DNA of 64,000 nucleotides from an uncultured Roseicyclus sp. (GCA_947491935.1 CANLLF010000004.1:62001-126000); one strand, 5' to 3'. Positions 8,664 through 17,582 are shown, counted from the stretch's first letter. Numbers and translations: made by a program. Notes: generated by a model not told the origin, from the sequence alone.

Positions 8664-9683
8664 ATGACCCGCACACTTTCCCTTCTTATGGGCACCACAA
8701 TCGCGCTGTCCGCCGCGATGGCCGCACAGGCGCAGGAGCTGAACCTGTATTCCTCACGCCATTATGAAACGGATGAGCGGCTCTATTCGGATTTCACCGA
8801 CCTGACCGGCATCACGATCAACCGGATCGAAGGCAATGCCGATGAACTGATCGCACGTATGGAAGCCGAGGGCGCAAATTCGCCCGCCGATGTGTTTCTG
8901 ACGGTCGATACATCCCGCCTGCAACGGGCTGCGGATATGGGTCTGCTTCAGCCCGTTGAAAGCGACGTTCTGGCCGAACGGATCCCCGCCAACCTGCGCG
9001 ACGACGACAACATGTGGTTCGGCTTCAGCCAGCGCGCGCGGATCATCTTCTACGACACCGCCGATGTGGAAAACCCGCCGCAGACCTACGTTGATCTCGC
9101 CGATCCGGCCTATGAGGGCATGGTCTGTCACCGCTCCTCAACCAACGTCTATTCCCAGACCTTGCTGAGCGCGGTCATCGAAAACCATGGTGAAGAGGCC
9201 GCGCGCGAATGGGCGCAGGGCATCGTCAACAACTTCGCCCGTGACCCGCAGGGCGGCGATACCGATCAGCTGCGCGGCCTCGTGTCCGGCGAATGCGATA
9301 TCTCGATCTCGAACACCTATTACTTCGCCCGTGCGATCCGCCGCGATGTGGACGGCCTGAACGAAGCCGACCGCGCCCAGATCGGTTGGGTCTTCCCTGA
9401 TCAGGGCGGCAACGGTGCCCATGTGAACCTGTCAGGCGGCGGTGTGGCCGCAAATGCCCCGAACCTCGACGCCGCCGTTACGTTCATGGAATACCTCGCC
9501 TCCGATCAGGCGCAGGAATACTTCAGCGCGGGCAACGATGAATATCCCGTGGTGCCCGGTGTGCCGCTGGCCGAGTCAGTCATGGCGCTGGGGGAGTGGG
9601 AGGCCGATGATGTCGACCTTGCCGCCGTCGCAGGCAACGTGCCGCTGGCACAACAGATCTTCAACGAGGTCGGCTGGGAATAA
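8664..9683 (+). CDS. Ferric-iron ABC transporter, periplasmic binding protein
   Basis: A 339-residue FbpA/FutA-type protein with signal peptide MTRTLSLLMGTTIALSAAMAAQAQ. The mature start ELNLYSSRHYETDE has the conserved YSSRHY segment that contributes an iron-coordinating Tyr. Another tyrosine pair lies in ISNTYYFARA, as in Fe(III)-binding members. Its partner permease is not adjacent. A fused iron permease gene lies about 12 kb downstream at 21639, and no ATPase gene was found in the window. The gene ends in a strong bidirectional hairpin at 9706-9734. Confidence 0.9.
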   Translation: MTRTLSLLMGTTIALSAAMAAQAQELNLYSSRHYETDERLYSDFTDLTGITINRIEGNADELIARMEAEGANSPADVFLTVDTSRLQRAADMGLLQPVESDVLAERIPANLRDDDNMWFGFSQRARIIFYDTADVENPPQTYVDLADPAYEGMVCHRSSTNVYSQTLLSAVIENHGEEAAREWAQGIVNNFARDPQGGDTDQLRGLVSGECDISISNTYYFARAIRRDVDGLNEADRAQIGWVFPDQGGNGAHVNLSGGGVAANAPNLDAAVTFMEYLASDQAQEYFSAGNDEYPVVPGVPLAESVMALGEWEADDVDLAAVAGNVPLAQQIFNEVGWE

Positions 9684-9705
9684 TCCCGACCCCTGAATGA
9701 TACCG

Positions 9706-9734
9706 AAAGGCGCCCCATCACGCGGGCGCCTTTT
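9706..9734. terminator. Bidirectional rho-independent terminator
   Basis: AGGCGCCC at 9708-9715 pairs with GGGCGCCT at 9724-9731. On the + strand this is followed by TTTT, and on the - strand by TTTCGG. It lies between the iron-binding protein gene and a convergent MFS gene, whose stop codon (9718-9720) falls inside the loop, so it can serve both transcripts. Confidence 0.8.
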
Positions 9735-10941
9735 CCGTTTGCAGACGAACGGTCCAGAGCATCACCGGGATCAGCGCGGCGCTCAGGACCAGGCACCACG
9801 CGCCCTGCGCCAGGCCTTGCTCGGGATAGGTCACACCCCGATCAACGAACCATCCGGTGATCCCCGGCCCGATCGCCGTGGCGAACACCATGATGGCGGT
9901 TGCGATGGATCGGACGGAGCCAAGGTGATCGGTGCCAAAGAGCGTCGGCAATAGGGTTCCGGCAAGCGCCGCCGCGACGCCTTGGGTGACCCCCACAAGC
10001 GCCAGCGCGACTGCCCATCCAAGTGGCGTTTCCGCGGGGCCGATCAGGAACATGCCCATGGCCATCGGCACAAGCGCGATCGGCATCAGTCGTGCCGGAC
10101 CAAAGCGATCCGCCGCCCAACCCGCGATCAGGCCGAAGCTGACGCTCGCCACCGCATAGGCCGCGTAGCTCGGCGCCATGCCGGTGAGGGTCCAGCCCTT
10201 CACCTCGGCCACGTGCACGGCGTGGAAAAACACAACCGTGCCGATGAAACCGGGCGTCAGCAGGAGGGGAATGAACGCGTAGAAGAGCGGGTGGCGCAGA
10301 ACCTCCGCCCGCGTCCAGTGCTTGCCGTAAAGGCCCGGCGCACCCCGCCCGCCATTCGATCCCTTCGGCGCGCGATCCTGGGCCAGTAACCACATCAGCG
10401 CCGGGATCAGAACCAACAGGATGATCGCCGCCGCCACACCCCATGTCGCCCGCCAGCCAATGCCCGCGATGATCAGAATCGTCACGACCGGCAGCACCGC
10501 CTCCCCCACCGGGTAGCCCAGGTTGGTGATCGCCATGGCCCGGCCCCGCGTCGCCACGAACCACCGCGCCATGGCGGTGGCTTTCATGTGGGTCATCATG
10601 CCCTGCCCGCAAAACCGCAGCAGGAAGACGGCCAGCAACAAGGTCCAGATCGCATTGCCGAGGGCCATGAGGATCGCGGCCAGTGCGAAGACGCCCGCCA
10701 CGATCACCGCGAGGCGGGACAGGGGAACGGTGTCGGCCCGCCCGCCAAACGCGATCAGAAGGCAGGCGGACGTGATGGTGGCGATTGTATAGATCCCGCC
10801 CCATTGCCCGTCGCTCAACCCGTAAGCGGCGCGGATTTCCCCGGCGAAGAGCGCGATGAAATAGGTTTGCCCGAACGAAGATCCCAGCGCGAGGAGAAGC
10901 CCGGTGGCAAGCCAGCGCGCATTCTCCTGCAGGAACCTCAC
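9718..10941 (-). CDS. MFS transporter coupled to a HupE-like gene
   Basis: A 407-residue major facilitator, VRFLQENARWLATGLLLAL onward, with twelve predicted helices and an AWFV..RGRAMA segment after helix 4 typical of the monocarboxylate/oxalate-formate-like groups. The start is a GTG that overlaps the stop of the upstream HupE-like gene (GTGA, 4 bp), so translation is probably coupled. The reading frame remains open for 144 codons further upstream, but that part is antisense-quality sequence inside the HupE-like gene. Substrate unknown. Confidence 0.82.
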   Translation of the reverse strand: MRFLQENARWLATGLLLALGSSFGQTYFIALFAGEIRAAYGLSDGQWGGIYTIATITSACLLIAFGGRADTVPLSRLAVIVAGVFALAAILMALGNAIWTLLLAVFLLRFCGQGMMTHMKATAMARWFVATRGRAMAITNLGYPVGEAVLPVVTILIIAGIGWRATWGVAAAIILLVLIPALMWLLAQDRAPKGSNGGRGAPGLYGKHWTRAEVLRHPLFYAFIPLLLTPGFIGTVVFFHAVHVAEVKGWTLTGMAPSYAAYAVASVSFGLIAGWAADRFGPARLMPIALVPMAMGMFLIGPAETPLGWAVALALVGVTQGVAAALAGTLLPTLFGTDHLGSVRSIATAIMVFATAIGPGITGWFVDRGVTYPEQGLAQGAWCLVLSAALIPVMLWTVRLQTEKAPA

Positions 10942-12065
10942 AAAAGGGTCCGTTCCACCACCCAATAGGCACCGATCGCGGCGATAACCAGCGATGCGGG
11001 AATGGCGATGGCGCGGCGATACCACTCCTTGGTCATGAACCAGCCGACCAGCGCGAAGGCGATAGCGATCACGGCCAGCTGCCCGAATTCCACGCCGATG
11101 TTGAACCCGATCAACGCCACGGCGAACCGGTCCGACGCGATGCCGTAATCCCCCAGCACGCTGGCAAAGCCGAGCCCGTGGAGCAGACCGAAGGCAAAGA
11201 CCAACAGGGTCCGCCCCCGCACATTGCCCCAACCAAACGTGTTCTCCACACCGACATAGACAATGGTCGCGGCGATCAAAGGCTCTACCACGCTGGCCGG
11301 GATGCTGACCACGCCGGTAGAGGCGAGTGCGAGCGTGATGGTGTGGGCGACGGTGAACGCCGTCACCTGCCACAGAAGCGGACCAAGCCGCGTCGCAAAG
11401 AAAAACAGGCCCAACACGAACAGGATATGGTCGAGGCCGAGCGGGATGATGTGCTCGAACCCTGCCCCGATATAGCGCAGGAACACGGCCCCCGCGCCTT
11501 CGGTCAACACCTCGGCCCGGGGCAGTTCCGGCGTCAGTTCCCCATCATCAAGGAAGCCCTCGTAAGCGTCGTCTCCGCCCCCGATCTGGCGGGGCACAAA
11601 GGTGCCGAAGCTCTCGGCCAGGCCCACCTGTACGCCCGCGTCGCCCTCGGGCAGGAGCGCGCCGATGGTCAGCGTGGAATCGCGTGGCAATTCGATATCG
11701 CCGATCTCGGGAATTTCGACGGCCACAATCTCTGGCATCAACCGTTCGCCGCCGACTTCGATGATGAACCCGTCCTGAATGTCGGGCCAGGCCTCCCGCA
11801 GGGCGGCTTCCAACGCCTCGGGTGACAGGGCGCGCAGACGGTCATACTCGGCCGCTTCCGGTGCGTCGTTGGTGTCGTCCACCGCGCTCAGGTCGATGCC
11901 CGCGATCAACGCCTCCAGCGCGGTGCGCAGGCTCATCGTCATCTCGGTCTCGCCCACCTCGATATCCGCGATGGTGGGTCTGATCTCATGGGCCCATGCT
12001 GGCAAAACCGTGAAGACAAGCGCCATTGACAGCAGAACGTGCCGCAGCATCCTTAACCCATCCAT
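10938..12065 (-). CDS. HupE/UreJ-type membrane protein with N-terminal exported domain
   Basis: A 375-residue protein. A signal peptide (LRHVLLSMALVFTVLPAWA) is followed by an exported domain of about 165 residues (HEIRPTIADIEVGE onward), then six or seven transmembrane helices with the HupE-family hallmarks GLDHILFVLGLF, TVAHTITLALA, YVGVENTF and GLLHGLGFASVL. HupE and UreJ relatives are nickel or cobalt permeases or metallochaperone-like proteins; metal transport here is inferred. The ATG at 12065 has a GAGGG site 8 nt upstream. An internal ATG (12050) is possible. It is divergent, 16 bp away, from a DUF4198 gene, and is coupled to the MFS gene downstream. Confidence 0.85.
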   Translation of the reverse strand: MDGLRMLRHVLLSMALVFTVLPAWAHEIRPTIADIEVGETEMTMSLRTALEALIAGIDLSAVDDTNDAPEAAEYDRLRALSPEALEAALREAWPDIQDGFIIEVGGERLMPEIVAVEIPEIGDIELPRDSTLTIGALLPEGDAGVQVGLAESFGTFVPRQIGGGDDAYEGFLDDGELTPELPRAEVLTEGAGAVFLRYIGAGFEHIIPLGLDHILFVLGLFFFATRLGPLLWQVTAFTVAHTITLALASTGVVSIPASVVEPLIAATIVYVGVENTFGWGNVRGRTLLVFAFGLLHGLGFASVLGDYGIASDRFAVALIGFNIGVEFGQLAVIAIAFALVGWFMTKEWYRRAIAIPASLVIAAIGAYWVVERTLL

Positions 12066-12081
12066 CGGAGGACCCTCTAAA

Positions 12082-12888
12082 ATGAAACCCGTGTATCTTG
12101 TCGCAACAATTGCGGCTCTGGCATTTGCTGACAAGGGCATGGCCCACGAATTCTGGATCGATCCCAATGATTTTTCAGTTGAAGTTGGGGAAGCCCTTCT
12201 GGCGGACCTGCGGGTGGGGCAGGAATTTTCCGGGGCTGCGATGAGTTACCTGCCCCGGAATTTTGAGAGTTTCACCGTGATCTCCAACGGTCAGGTGCGT
12301 GAGGCGGAGGGGCGTTTCGGCGATATTCCCGCGCTGAACATGGACGGGCTGGAGGATGGCCTTGCGGTGATCGTGCACCAGACCACCGCCAATCAGCTGA
12401 CATGGTCCGAATGGGAGCGGTTCCTGAACTTCGCCAACCACAAGGATCTGGGTGACGTAACCGCGATGCATGTGGAGCGCGACCTGAGTCAGGAGGATGT
12501 GACCGAGGACTACATCCGCTACGCAAAATCGCTGGTCGCCGTGGGGGATGGCGCGGGCGAGGATACCCGTGTGGGTCTGCTGACAGAACTTGTGGCGCTG
12601 GCCAACCCCTACACCGATGACGTGTCCGCCGGAATGCCGTTGCAGCTTTGGTATGACGGCGAAGTTCAGCCTGATTATCAGGTGGAGCTGTTTGCCGAGG
12701 ATGCCGAAGGTGAGGTCACGATCACGCTCCATCGCACCAATGCCGATGGTGTTGTGATGCTTCCGGTGGAACCCGGCCTCACCTATATGGCGGATTCGGT
12801 GTTCCTTGAGGCCGTCGAGCCTGCCGAAGACGGTGGCGCGATCTGGGTCACCCATTGGGCCAACATGACCTTTGCGATCCCCGAGTGA
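12082..12888 (+). CDS. DUF4198-type exported protein
   Basis: A 268-residue protein with signal peptide MKPVYLVATIAALAFADKGMA and mature start HEFWIDPNDFSVEVGE. The HEFWI opening, an early YLPRNFESF stretch, and a late carboxypeptidase-regulatory-like sandwich (EGEVTITLHRTNADGVVMLPVEPGLTYM) are typical of DUF4198 proteins, which are often found next to nickel/cobalt transport genes. The ribosome site GGAGG at 12067-12071 is 10 nt before ATG. Head-to-head pairing with the HupE-like gene suggests a joint role in periplasmic metal capture; this is inferred. Confidence 0.8.
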   Translation: MKPVYLVATIAALAFADKGMAHEFWIDPNDFSVEVGEALLADLRVGQEFSGAAMSYLPRNFESFTVISNGQVREAEGRFGDIPALNMDGLEDGLAVIVHQTTANQLTWSEWERFLNFANHKDLGDVTAMHVERDLSQEDVTEDYIRYAKSLVAVGDGAGEDTRVGLLTELVALANPYTDDVSAGMPLQLWYDGEVQPDYQVELFAEDAEGEVTITLHRTNADGVVMLPVEPGLTYMADSVFLEAVEPAEDGGAIWVTHWANMTFAIPE

Positions 12889-12945
12889 TCTTGTGGGCGG
12901 CGGCGTGACCGGCTAATCCCTCCCACGAATGAAGGAGTGAGGCCC

Positions 12946-13551
12946 ATGGACAAGTTCACCACGCTGACCGGCATCGCCGCGCCCATGCCCCTGATCAATG
13001 TCGACACCGACATGATCATCCCCAAGCAGTTCCTGAAGACGATCAAACGCTCAGGCCTTGGCGTGAACCTGTTCGACGAGATGCGATTTGACGATGACGG
13101 CAATGAAATTCCCGAGTTCGTGCTGAACAAACCCGCCTACCGCAACGCGCAGATCCTTGTGGCCGGTGACAATTTCGGCTGCGGCTCGTCGCGCGAACAC
13201 GCGCCCTGGGCGCTTCTCGATTTTGGCATCCGTTGCGTGATCGCGCCGTCTTTTGCAGACATTTTCTACAACAATTGCTTCAAGAACGGCATTCTGCCCA
13301 TCGTCCTGCCCCAGGATGAGGTCGACAAGCTGATGGACGACGCGGAGCGCGGCGCGAATGCCGTTGTGACGGTCGATCTCGACAGCCAGACGATCACTGG
13401 CCCCGATGGCGGCTCCATCAGCTTCGAGGTTGATGCCTTCCGCAAGCATTGCCTGATGAACGGCCTGGATGATATCGGCCTGACGCTTGAAAAAGCGGCT
13501 GCCATCGATACGTTCGAAGCACAGGCACAACAGGCGCGGCCCTGGGTCTGA
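12946..13551 (+). CDS. leuD: 3-isopropylmalate dehydratase, small subunit
   Basis: Partner of LeuC in isomerising 2- to 3-isopropylmalate in leucine synthesis. The 201-residue protein shows [14 protein letters not shown] near the N-terminus and the swivelling-domain signature [17 protein letters not shown] around residues 72-88. AAGGAG lies 8 nt before the chosen ATG; an ATG three codons earlier lacks that spacing. leuC is about 10 kb away on the opposite strand and leuB 4 kb downstream, so the pathway genes are dispersed rather than in an operon. Confidence 0.97.
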   Translation: MDKFTTLTGIAAPMPLINVDTDMIIPKQFLKTIKRSGLGVNLFDEMRFDDDGNEIPEFVLNKPAYRNAQILVAGDNFGCGSSREHAPWALLDFGIRCVIAPSFADIFYNNCFKNGILPIVLPQDEVDKLMDDAERGANAVVTVDLDSQTITGPDGGSISFEVDAFRKHCLMNGLDDIGLTLEKAAAIDTFEAQAQQARPWV

Positions 13552-13559
13552 TCCGCATG

Positions 13560-13578
13560 TCACCGCAAAACGCGGTGA
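13560..13578 (+). terminator. Possible terminator hairpin after leuD
   Basis: TCACCGC at 13560-13566 pairs with GCGGTGA at 13572-13578 across an AAAAC loop, 8 bp after the leuD stop codon. There is no uninterrupted T-tract, so termination would be inefficient or factor-assisted. Confidence 0.45.
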
Positions 13579-13803
13579 TGCAATTCTGTGACAGTTCAAT
13601 CTCTTAACCCGCGCGCCATCGGGGCGTTGGCGCCTTGGCGGTTGCCAGATTCCGGCAATTTGGGCACAAATGTGTCAAAATCGTGCCTGGAATAGGGGCA
13701 ACCTCACCAATTCACATGAAATTGGACGGTTCGCACCGCAAAGCAGGCCAAAAGGCAGAATAAAGGTGTCGGCACGAACCGACGCCACGTTGAGGTAGAG
13801 CCC

Positions 13804-14661
13804 GTGCTCATTAGGCTGATTAGCGCCATCATGCGCGCGATCATTATCATGATCGTTCTTTCGACGCCGTCCTTGCTGATCCCCGGCACAACGGATCAGG
13901 GCGCTCAAATGGTGTCGCTCCTGGCCCTCATCATGGGCGTGTTCGTCATCGTCGAATATGCCGCGCGCTTTCCCGCCCTCATCGAATTCCGCGACGCGCC
14001 GCCATTCAACCGGGTCCGGGTGGTTGCCCTGTTCCTGACCCTCTATTCGCTCAGCGTTCTGGTTGGCATGGACGGCGCCGATACGACGCTGGCCATCGTG
14101 ATCGCCACAATCGGCAATTTCGTCGGCTGGATGCTTGATTTTCCGTTCAGCCCCCTGCGCCTTGTGCTGGATCACCTGCCCGAGGATATCGAGCCGCACT
14201 TCGCCCAACAGGTCAAGGCCATGGCCGGGTTGTCGGTACTCGTGACAACCTGCGCGTTGGCGTTTTTCACCTTCATCATGCGCACAGGGCGCTGGCCCGG
14301 CCGTGAAAGCCCGTTCAACGTCTGGATCAACCTGCCCACATTCGACCCGACCACCGGCGGTGACGTCGTCAAGCGGCTCACTCAGGATGGCCGCGTCAAC
14401 ATTATCTTTGGTATTTTTAGCCCGTTCGTTATCCCTGTTGTTGCCGTGATGGGCGCCAATCAGCTGGATCTGCCGGTGCTTGCATCACAGCACACGATGG
14501 TATGGGCGATCACGATATGGATGTTCCTTCCTCTCAGCCTGATCATGCGCGGCCAGGCAATGCTTCGGATTGCGAGCATGATCCGGGCGCGGCGCGCCCG
14601 CCTTGTGGCCGGCCTGGACGTCGATCAGCCCCACGCGGCGCTGCCATCTTCCGCCGGCTGA
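13804..14661 (+). CDS. Conserved integral membrane protein of unknown function
   Basis: A 285-residue protein with about six hydrophobic segments (for instance IMRAIIIMIVLSTPSLLI, MVSLLALIMGVFVIVEYAA, VRVVALFLTLYSLSVLVG and MVWAITIWMFLPLSLIM). It starts with a GTG at 13804. I do not recognise a named family. The arrangement of paired helices near the N-terminus and a polar middle (HLPEDIEPHFAQQ) is reminiscent of conserved Rhodobacteraceae membrane proteins. It runs into an endonuclease/phosphatase-family gene whose clear start falls at or after this gene's stop codon. Confidence 0.7.
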   Translation: MLIRLISAIMRAIIIMIVLSTPSLLIPGTTDQGAQMVSLLALIMGVFVIVEYAARFPALIEFRDAPPFNRVRVVALFLTLYSLSVLVGMDGADTTLAIVIATIGNFVGWMLDFPFSPLRLVLDHLPEDIEPHFAQQVKAMAGLSVLVTTCALAFFTFIMRTGRWPGRESPFNVWINLPTFDPTTGGDVVKRLTQDGRVNIIFGIFSPFVIPVVAVMGANQLDLPVLASQHTMVWAITIWMFLPLSLIMRGQAMLRIASMIRARRARLVAGLDVDQPHAALPSSAG

Positions 14662-15674
14662 TCGCGGGCGCGCTGCTTGGCGCGTTGCTGTCCACACCGG
14701 CGTTGGCGGAAACGATCCGCCTTGCGACGTACCACACCGATCTGTCAGGGCGCGGCCCGGGCCTGATCCTGCAAGACATCATTCAGGGCGATGATCCTGT
14801 CCCCGCCACGCTTGCCGTAATTGTGGCCGCCGAAGCCGACATTCTGGTGCTGCAGGATCTGGATTATGACGCAACCGGCGCGGCGCTGACGGCGTTGGCA
14901 GAGGCTTTGGCAGAGGCTGGTCTGAACTATCCCCACAGGCTCAGCTTGCGGCCCAATACCGGGTGGCCAACCGGCCATGATCTCGACGGGGACGGCCGCA
15001 CCGATGGCCCGCGGGATGCCCACGGCTATGGGCGCTTCAATGGCGATGGCGGTCTTGCGGTTCTTTCGCGGTTTCCATTGGGCGAGGTTCGCGACTTCTC
15101 GGCGATCCTGTGGCGCGATCTGCCCGACAGCCAGGCCCCCGGTGTCACGCCCGAGGCTGCCTTGCCCGTCCTGCGGCTGCACTCCGTCGCGGCATGGGAC
15201 GTTTCGGTGCAACTGCCCTCCGGCCCGTTCCACATCCTGACATCCCACGCCTCCCCACCCGTCTTCGATGGGCCGGAAGATCGCAACGGCCTGCGCAATG
15301 CGGACGAGGTGCGCTTCTGGCAGCTTTATCTTGAGGGCTGGTCCCCCGATGGCCCGGCCTTTGCGGCAGACGCCTTCGCGATCATGGGCACGCTCAACGT
15401 TGACCCGGCCCGGGGCGAAGGCCTGCGCGATACGCTATCGGCCCTGATCCGCCACCCCGCCCTGCAGGACCCGGAACCGCTCAGCCCTTTCGGCCTTGTG
15501 ACCGCCGATTGGGATGATCCCATCCCCGGCGATCTCAGGGTCGACTACATCCTGCCCGCCGCGGGTCTGAGCGTTGCGGAGGCCGGTGTGCAGTGGCCCG
15601 AAGGTGGCCCCTTGGCCGAGGCGGTGATTGAAGCGTCGGATCACCGTTTGGTCTGGGTCGATATCGCGTTCTAA
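14517..15674 (+). CDS. Exported endonuclease/exonuclease/phosphatase-family protein
   Basis: An EEP-fold hydrolase. The mature part opens ETIRLATYHTDLSGRGPGL, includes an acidic VVAAEADILVLQDLDYD segment (the metal-binding Asp or Glu of strand 2), THDLDGDGRTDGP-like Asp-rich loop, HILTSHASPP, IMGTLNVDPARG and the final SDHRLVWVDIAF, in which the catalytic Asp-His pair is visible. Substrate unknown. The start is unresolved. The Sec-like segment RLIAGALLGALLSTPALA begins near position 14652, but the only in-frame ATG codons (14502, 14517) lie about 45 codons earlier, inside the preceding membrane-protein gene. The product end is secure. Confidence 0.78.
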   Translation: MDVPSSQPDHARPGNASDCEHDPGAARPPCGRPGRRSAPRGAAIFRRLIAGALLGALLSTPALAETIRLATYHTDLSGRGPGLILQDIIQGDDPVPATLAVIVAAEADILVLQDLDYDATGAALTALAEALAEAGLNYPHRLSLRPNTGWPTGHDLDGDGRTDGPRDAHGYGRFNGDGGLAVLSRFPLGEVRDFSAILWRDLPDSQAPGVTPEAALPVLRLHSVAAWDVSVQLPSGPFHILTSHASPPVFDGPEDRNGLRNADEVRFWQLYLEGWSPDGPAFAADAFAIMGTLNVDPARGEGLRDTLSALIRHPALQDPEPLSPFGLVTADWDDPIPGDLRVDYILPAAGLSVAEAGVQWPEGGPLAEAVIEASDHRLVWVDIAF

Positions 15675-16534
15675 AGCAACGGCGCCGCCGCCTTTCGCAA
15701 CGCGTCTTCCATCGGCGTTGCCGACAGATCCGGGACGATCCGGGCCAATGCTGCGCCGTCCAATCGGTGCGGGCATTGCCACAGGTAGCGCATTTCCAGC
15801 AGATGCTTCGCCTCCGCCCAGAACGGGCGCGCGATCTGGATCGGCAGCCAGTTCATCCGCTTGGCCACGACCGGGCGTCCGAGGGAGCGGGTCAACGCAT
15901 CGGCCATCTCCGCACCGCTCAGTGTGAACCCTTCAAACGTCACTTCGGTGAACAGGGGCAAGGCATCGAGCCGATTGGCCAATTGCGCGGCAGCCTCCGC
16001 CACATCCGGCAGATAGGCCCAAGCATGGGTCCGGTCGAGCGGGCCGGGGTAGCTGATCCGCCCTTTCCGGATCTTGGCGGCAATCACCTCATCGAACCAG
16101 TTGCCGGACGCGTCCGTATCCAGGAAATCTCCGGCGCGCAGGATGATCGTTTTGACCCCGGCCTCCCGATACGCGGCCTCAAGCTCACGCCGGATGCGCC
16201 CCAGCGGATGCATCGATCTGTGCGGCGTATCAGGCGTCAGAACGGGAGGCATGTCCTGCCCGAAAACGTAGATGTTGCCGGGGATCATCACCGCCGCGCC
16301 GGAGGCCTGCGCCGCGTCGATCACCGCGCGGGTCAGGCCCGGAACCTGGTCGGCCCATTTCGAATAAGGTGCATTCCACGCATTCACGATCAGGTCCACA
16401 TCGCGCGCGGCGGCGCCAAGCGTATCAGTGGCGCGGTTGAAGGTACGAACCTGCCAATTGTGGCGGGCGAGCGCCTGCGCGGCATGTTTGCCGAAACGGC
16501 CGGACGCTCCAAGGATCAGGGCGGTGCGGGGCAT
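15671..16534 (-). CDS. NAD(P)-dependent epimerase/dehydratase-like protein
   Basis: A 287-residue Rossmann-fold protein of the atypical SDR type. It starts MPRTALILGASGRFGKHAAQALARHNW, with the GASGRFG nucleotide motif at residues 8-14. The usual Tyr-x-x-x-Lys pair is not obvious, so it may bind NAD(P) without classic epimerase chemistry. GGAG lies 6 nt before the ATG at 16534, favouring it over the ATG four codons upstream. It is divergent from a LysR-type regulator across 96 bp holding a LysR-like palindrome, and so is probably controlled by that regulator. Its 3' end overlaps the stop of the convergent gene. Confidence 0.82.
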   Translation of the reverse strand: MPRTALILGASGRFGKHAAQALARHNWQVRTFNRATDTLGAAARDVDLIVNAWNAPYSKWADQVPGLTRAVIDAAQASGAAVMIPGNIYVFGQDMPPVLTPDTPHRSMHPLGRIRRELEAAYREAGVKTIILRAGDFLDTDASGNWFDEVIAAKIRKGRISYPGPLDRTHAWAYLPDVAEAAAQLANRLDALPLFTEVTFEGFTLSGAEMADALTRSLGRPVVAKRMNWLPIQIARPFWAEAKHLLEMRYLWQCPHRLDGAALARIVPDLSATPMEDALRKAAAPLL

Positions 16535-16595
16535 GGGATACTCCATTGATTGGATGACTCATGCAAGACCTGGGATATTCACAGAACGAATTCCA

Positions 16596-16611
16596 TTGCC
16601 GAAAAAGGCAA
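16596..16611. promoter_or_regulatory. Candidate LysR-type operator
   Basis: TTGCC-N6-GGCAA is a 16-bp inverted repeat in the 96 bp between the divergent LysR gene and the Rossmann-fold gene, and fits the T-N11-A style of LysR boxes. A second dyad, ATATG-N5-CATAT at 16612-16626, abuts it and reaches to within 4 bp of the regulator's start codon, where it could act as the autoregulatory half. Confidence 0.55.
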
Positions 16612-16630
16612 ATATGATATTCATATCTGA

Positions 16631-17524
16631 ATGGATAGCTTACATGATCTCGATTGGACATTGCTCCGCGCAGTGGGGGCAGTGGCCGATCACGGCTCCC
16701 TCTCGGCGGCGGCGGCAGCACTTGGGCAAAGCCAGCCGACCCTCGGTCGCCAGGTCCGCGCCGCCGAAGGTGCCCTTGGCCAGCCGCTCTTCCGCCGCCA
16801 TGCCCGTGGGTTGGAGCCGACGGAGTTCTGCCGGATGATCCTTCCTGCCGCCACGCAGATGCAGGAGGCCGCGCGGCGGGTTGCGCTTCTGGCCGCCGGG
16901 GAAGCACCGGATGCCAGCGGACGCGTGCGGCTCACGGCGTCGGTTTTCGTCACGGCCCATATCCTGCCGCCGATCCTGGCGCAGATCCGCGCCGCCCATC
17001 CGCAGATCGCGCTGGATGTGGTCGCCAGCGACACCACCGAAAACCTGCTGTTCCACGAGGCCGACATCGCGCTCCGCATGTATCGCCCGACGCAACTCGA
17101 CATGATCACCCGGCATCTGGGGGATCTTCCCCTCGGCCTCTATGCCGCCGACAGCTACATTGCCAAGCGGGGTGTGCCCAAGGACGCGGACGATCTGCAC
17201 CACCACGATATGGTGGGATATGATCGCAGCGACCTGATCCTGCACGGCATGCGCGAGATGGGGTTCGACGTGACGCGCAATTGGTTCACCACCTGCACCG
17301 ACGATCAGGTCGCGTACTGGAACTTCGTGGCCGCAGGATGCGGGATCGGGATCGGGCAGACCTACGTGGCCGACCGCACGCCGGATGTGCGGCGGATCTT
17401 GCATGATCTGCCGATGCCGGTCCTGCCGGTCTGGCTTACTGCCCATCCGGCCCTGCGTCATCAGCCCCGCGTGGCCGCCGTTTGGGACATGCTGGATCGT
17501 GCGATCGCGCCCCTGCTTTCTTGA
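16631..17524 (+). CDS. LysR-family transcriptional regulator
   Basis: A 297-residue regulator. The winged helix-turn-helix occupies residues about 7-66 (LRAVGAVADHGSLSAAAAALGQSQPTLGRQVRAAE), followed by the linker helix and a periplasmic-binding-like effector domain (VRLTASVFVTAHILPPILAQIRAAHP onward). It is divergent from the Rossmann-fold gene at 15671-16534, the usual LysR arrangement, and the palindromes in between are the likely operators. The effector is unknown. It precedes leuB by 58 bp on the same strand, but leuB regulation cannot be claimed. Confidence 0.93.
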   Translation: MDSLHDLDWTLLRAVGAVADHGSLSAAAAALGQSQPTLGRQVRAAEGALGQPLFRRHARGLEPTEFCRMILPAATQMQEAARRVALLAAGEAPDASGRVRLTASVFVTAHILPPILAQIRAAHPQIALDVVASDTTENLLFHEADIALRMYRPTQLDMITRHLGDLPLGLYAADSYIAKRGVPKDADDLHHHDMVGYDRSDLILHGMREMGFDVTRNWFTTCTDDQVAYWNFVAAGCGIGIGQTYVADRTPDVRRILHDLPMPVLPVWLTAHPALRHQPRVAAVWDMLDRAIAPLLS

Positions 17525-17582
17525 CGCCTCCCGGGGGGCGCGATAGGCGAAGCGCGACCAGTTTCTCATAGGGATCAGAACC

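Noticed and set aside
10942-11373. N-terminal extension of the MFS gene inside the HupE-like gene
   Set aside because: The upstream part is antisense-quality sequence in another frame of the HupE-like gene; the GTG at 10941 gives a normal MFS N-terminus.
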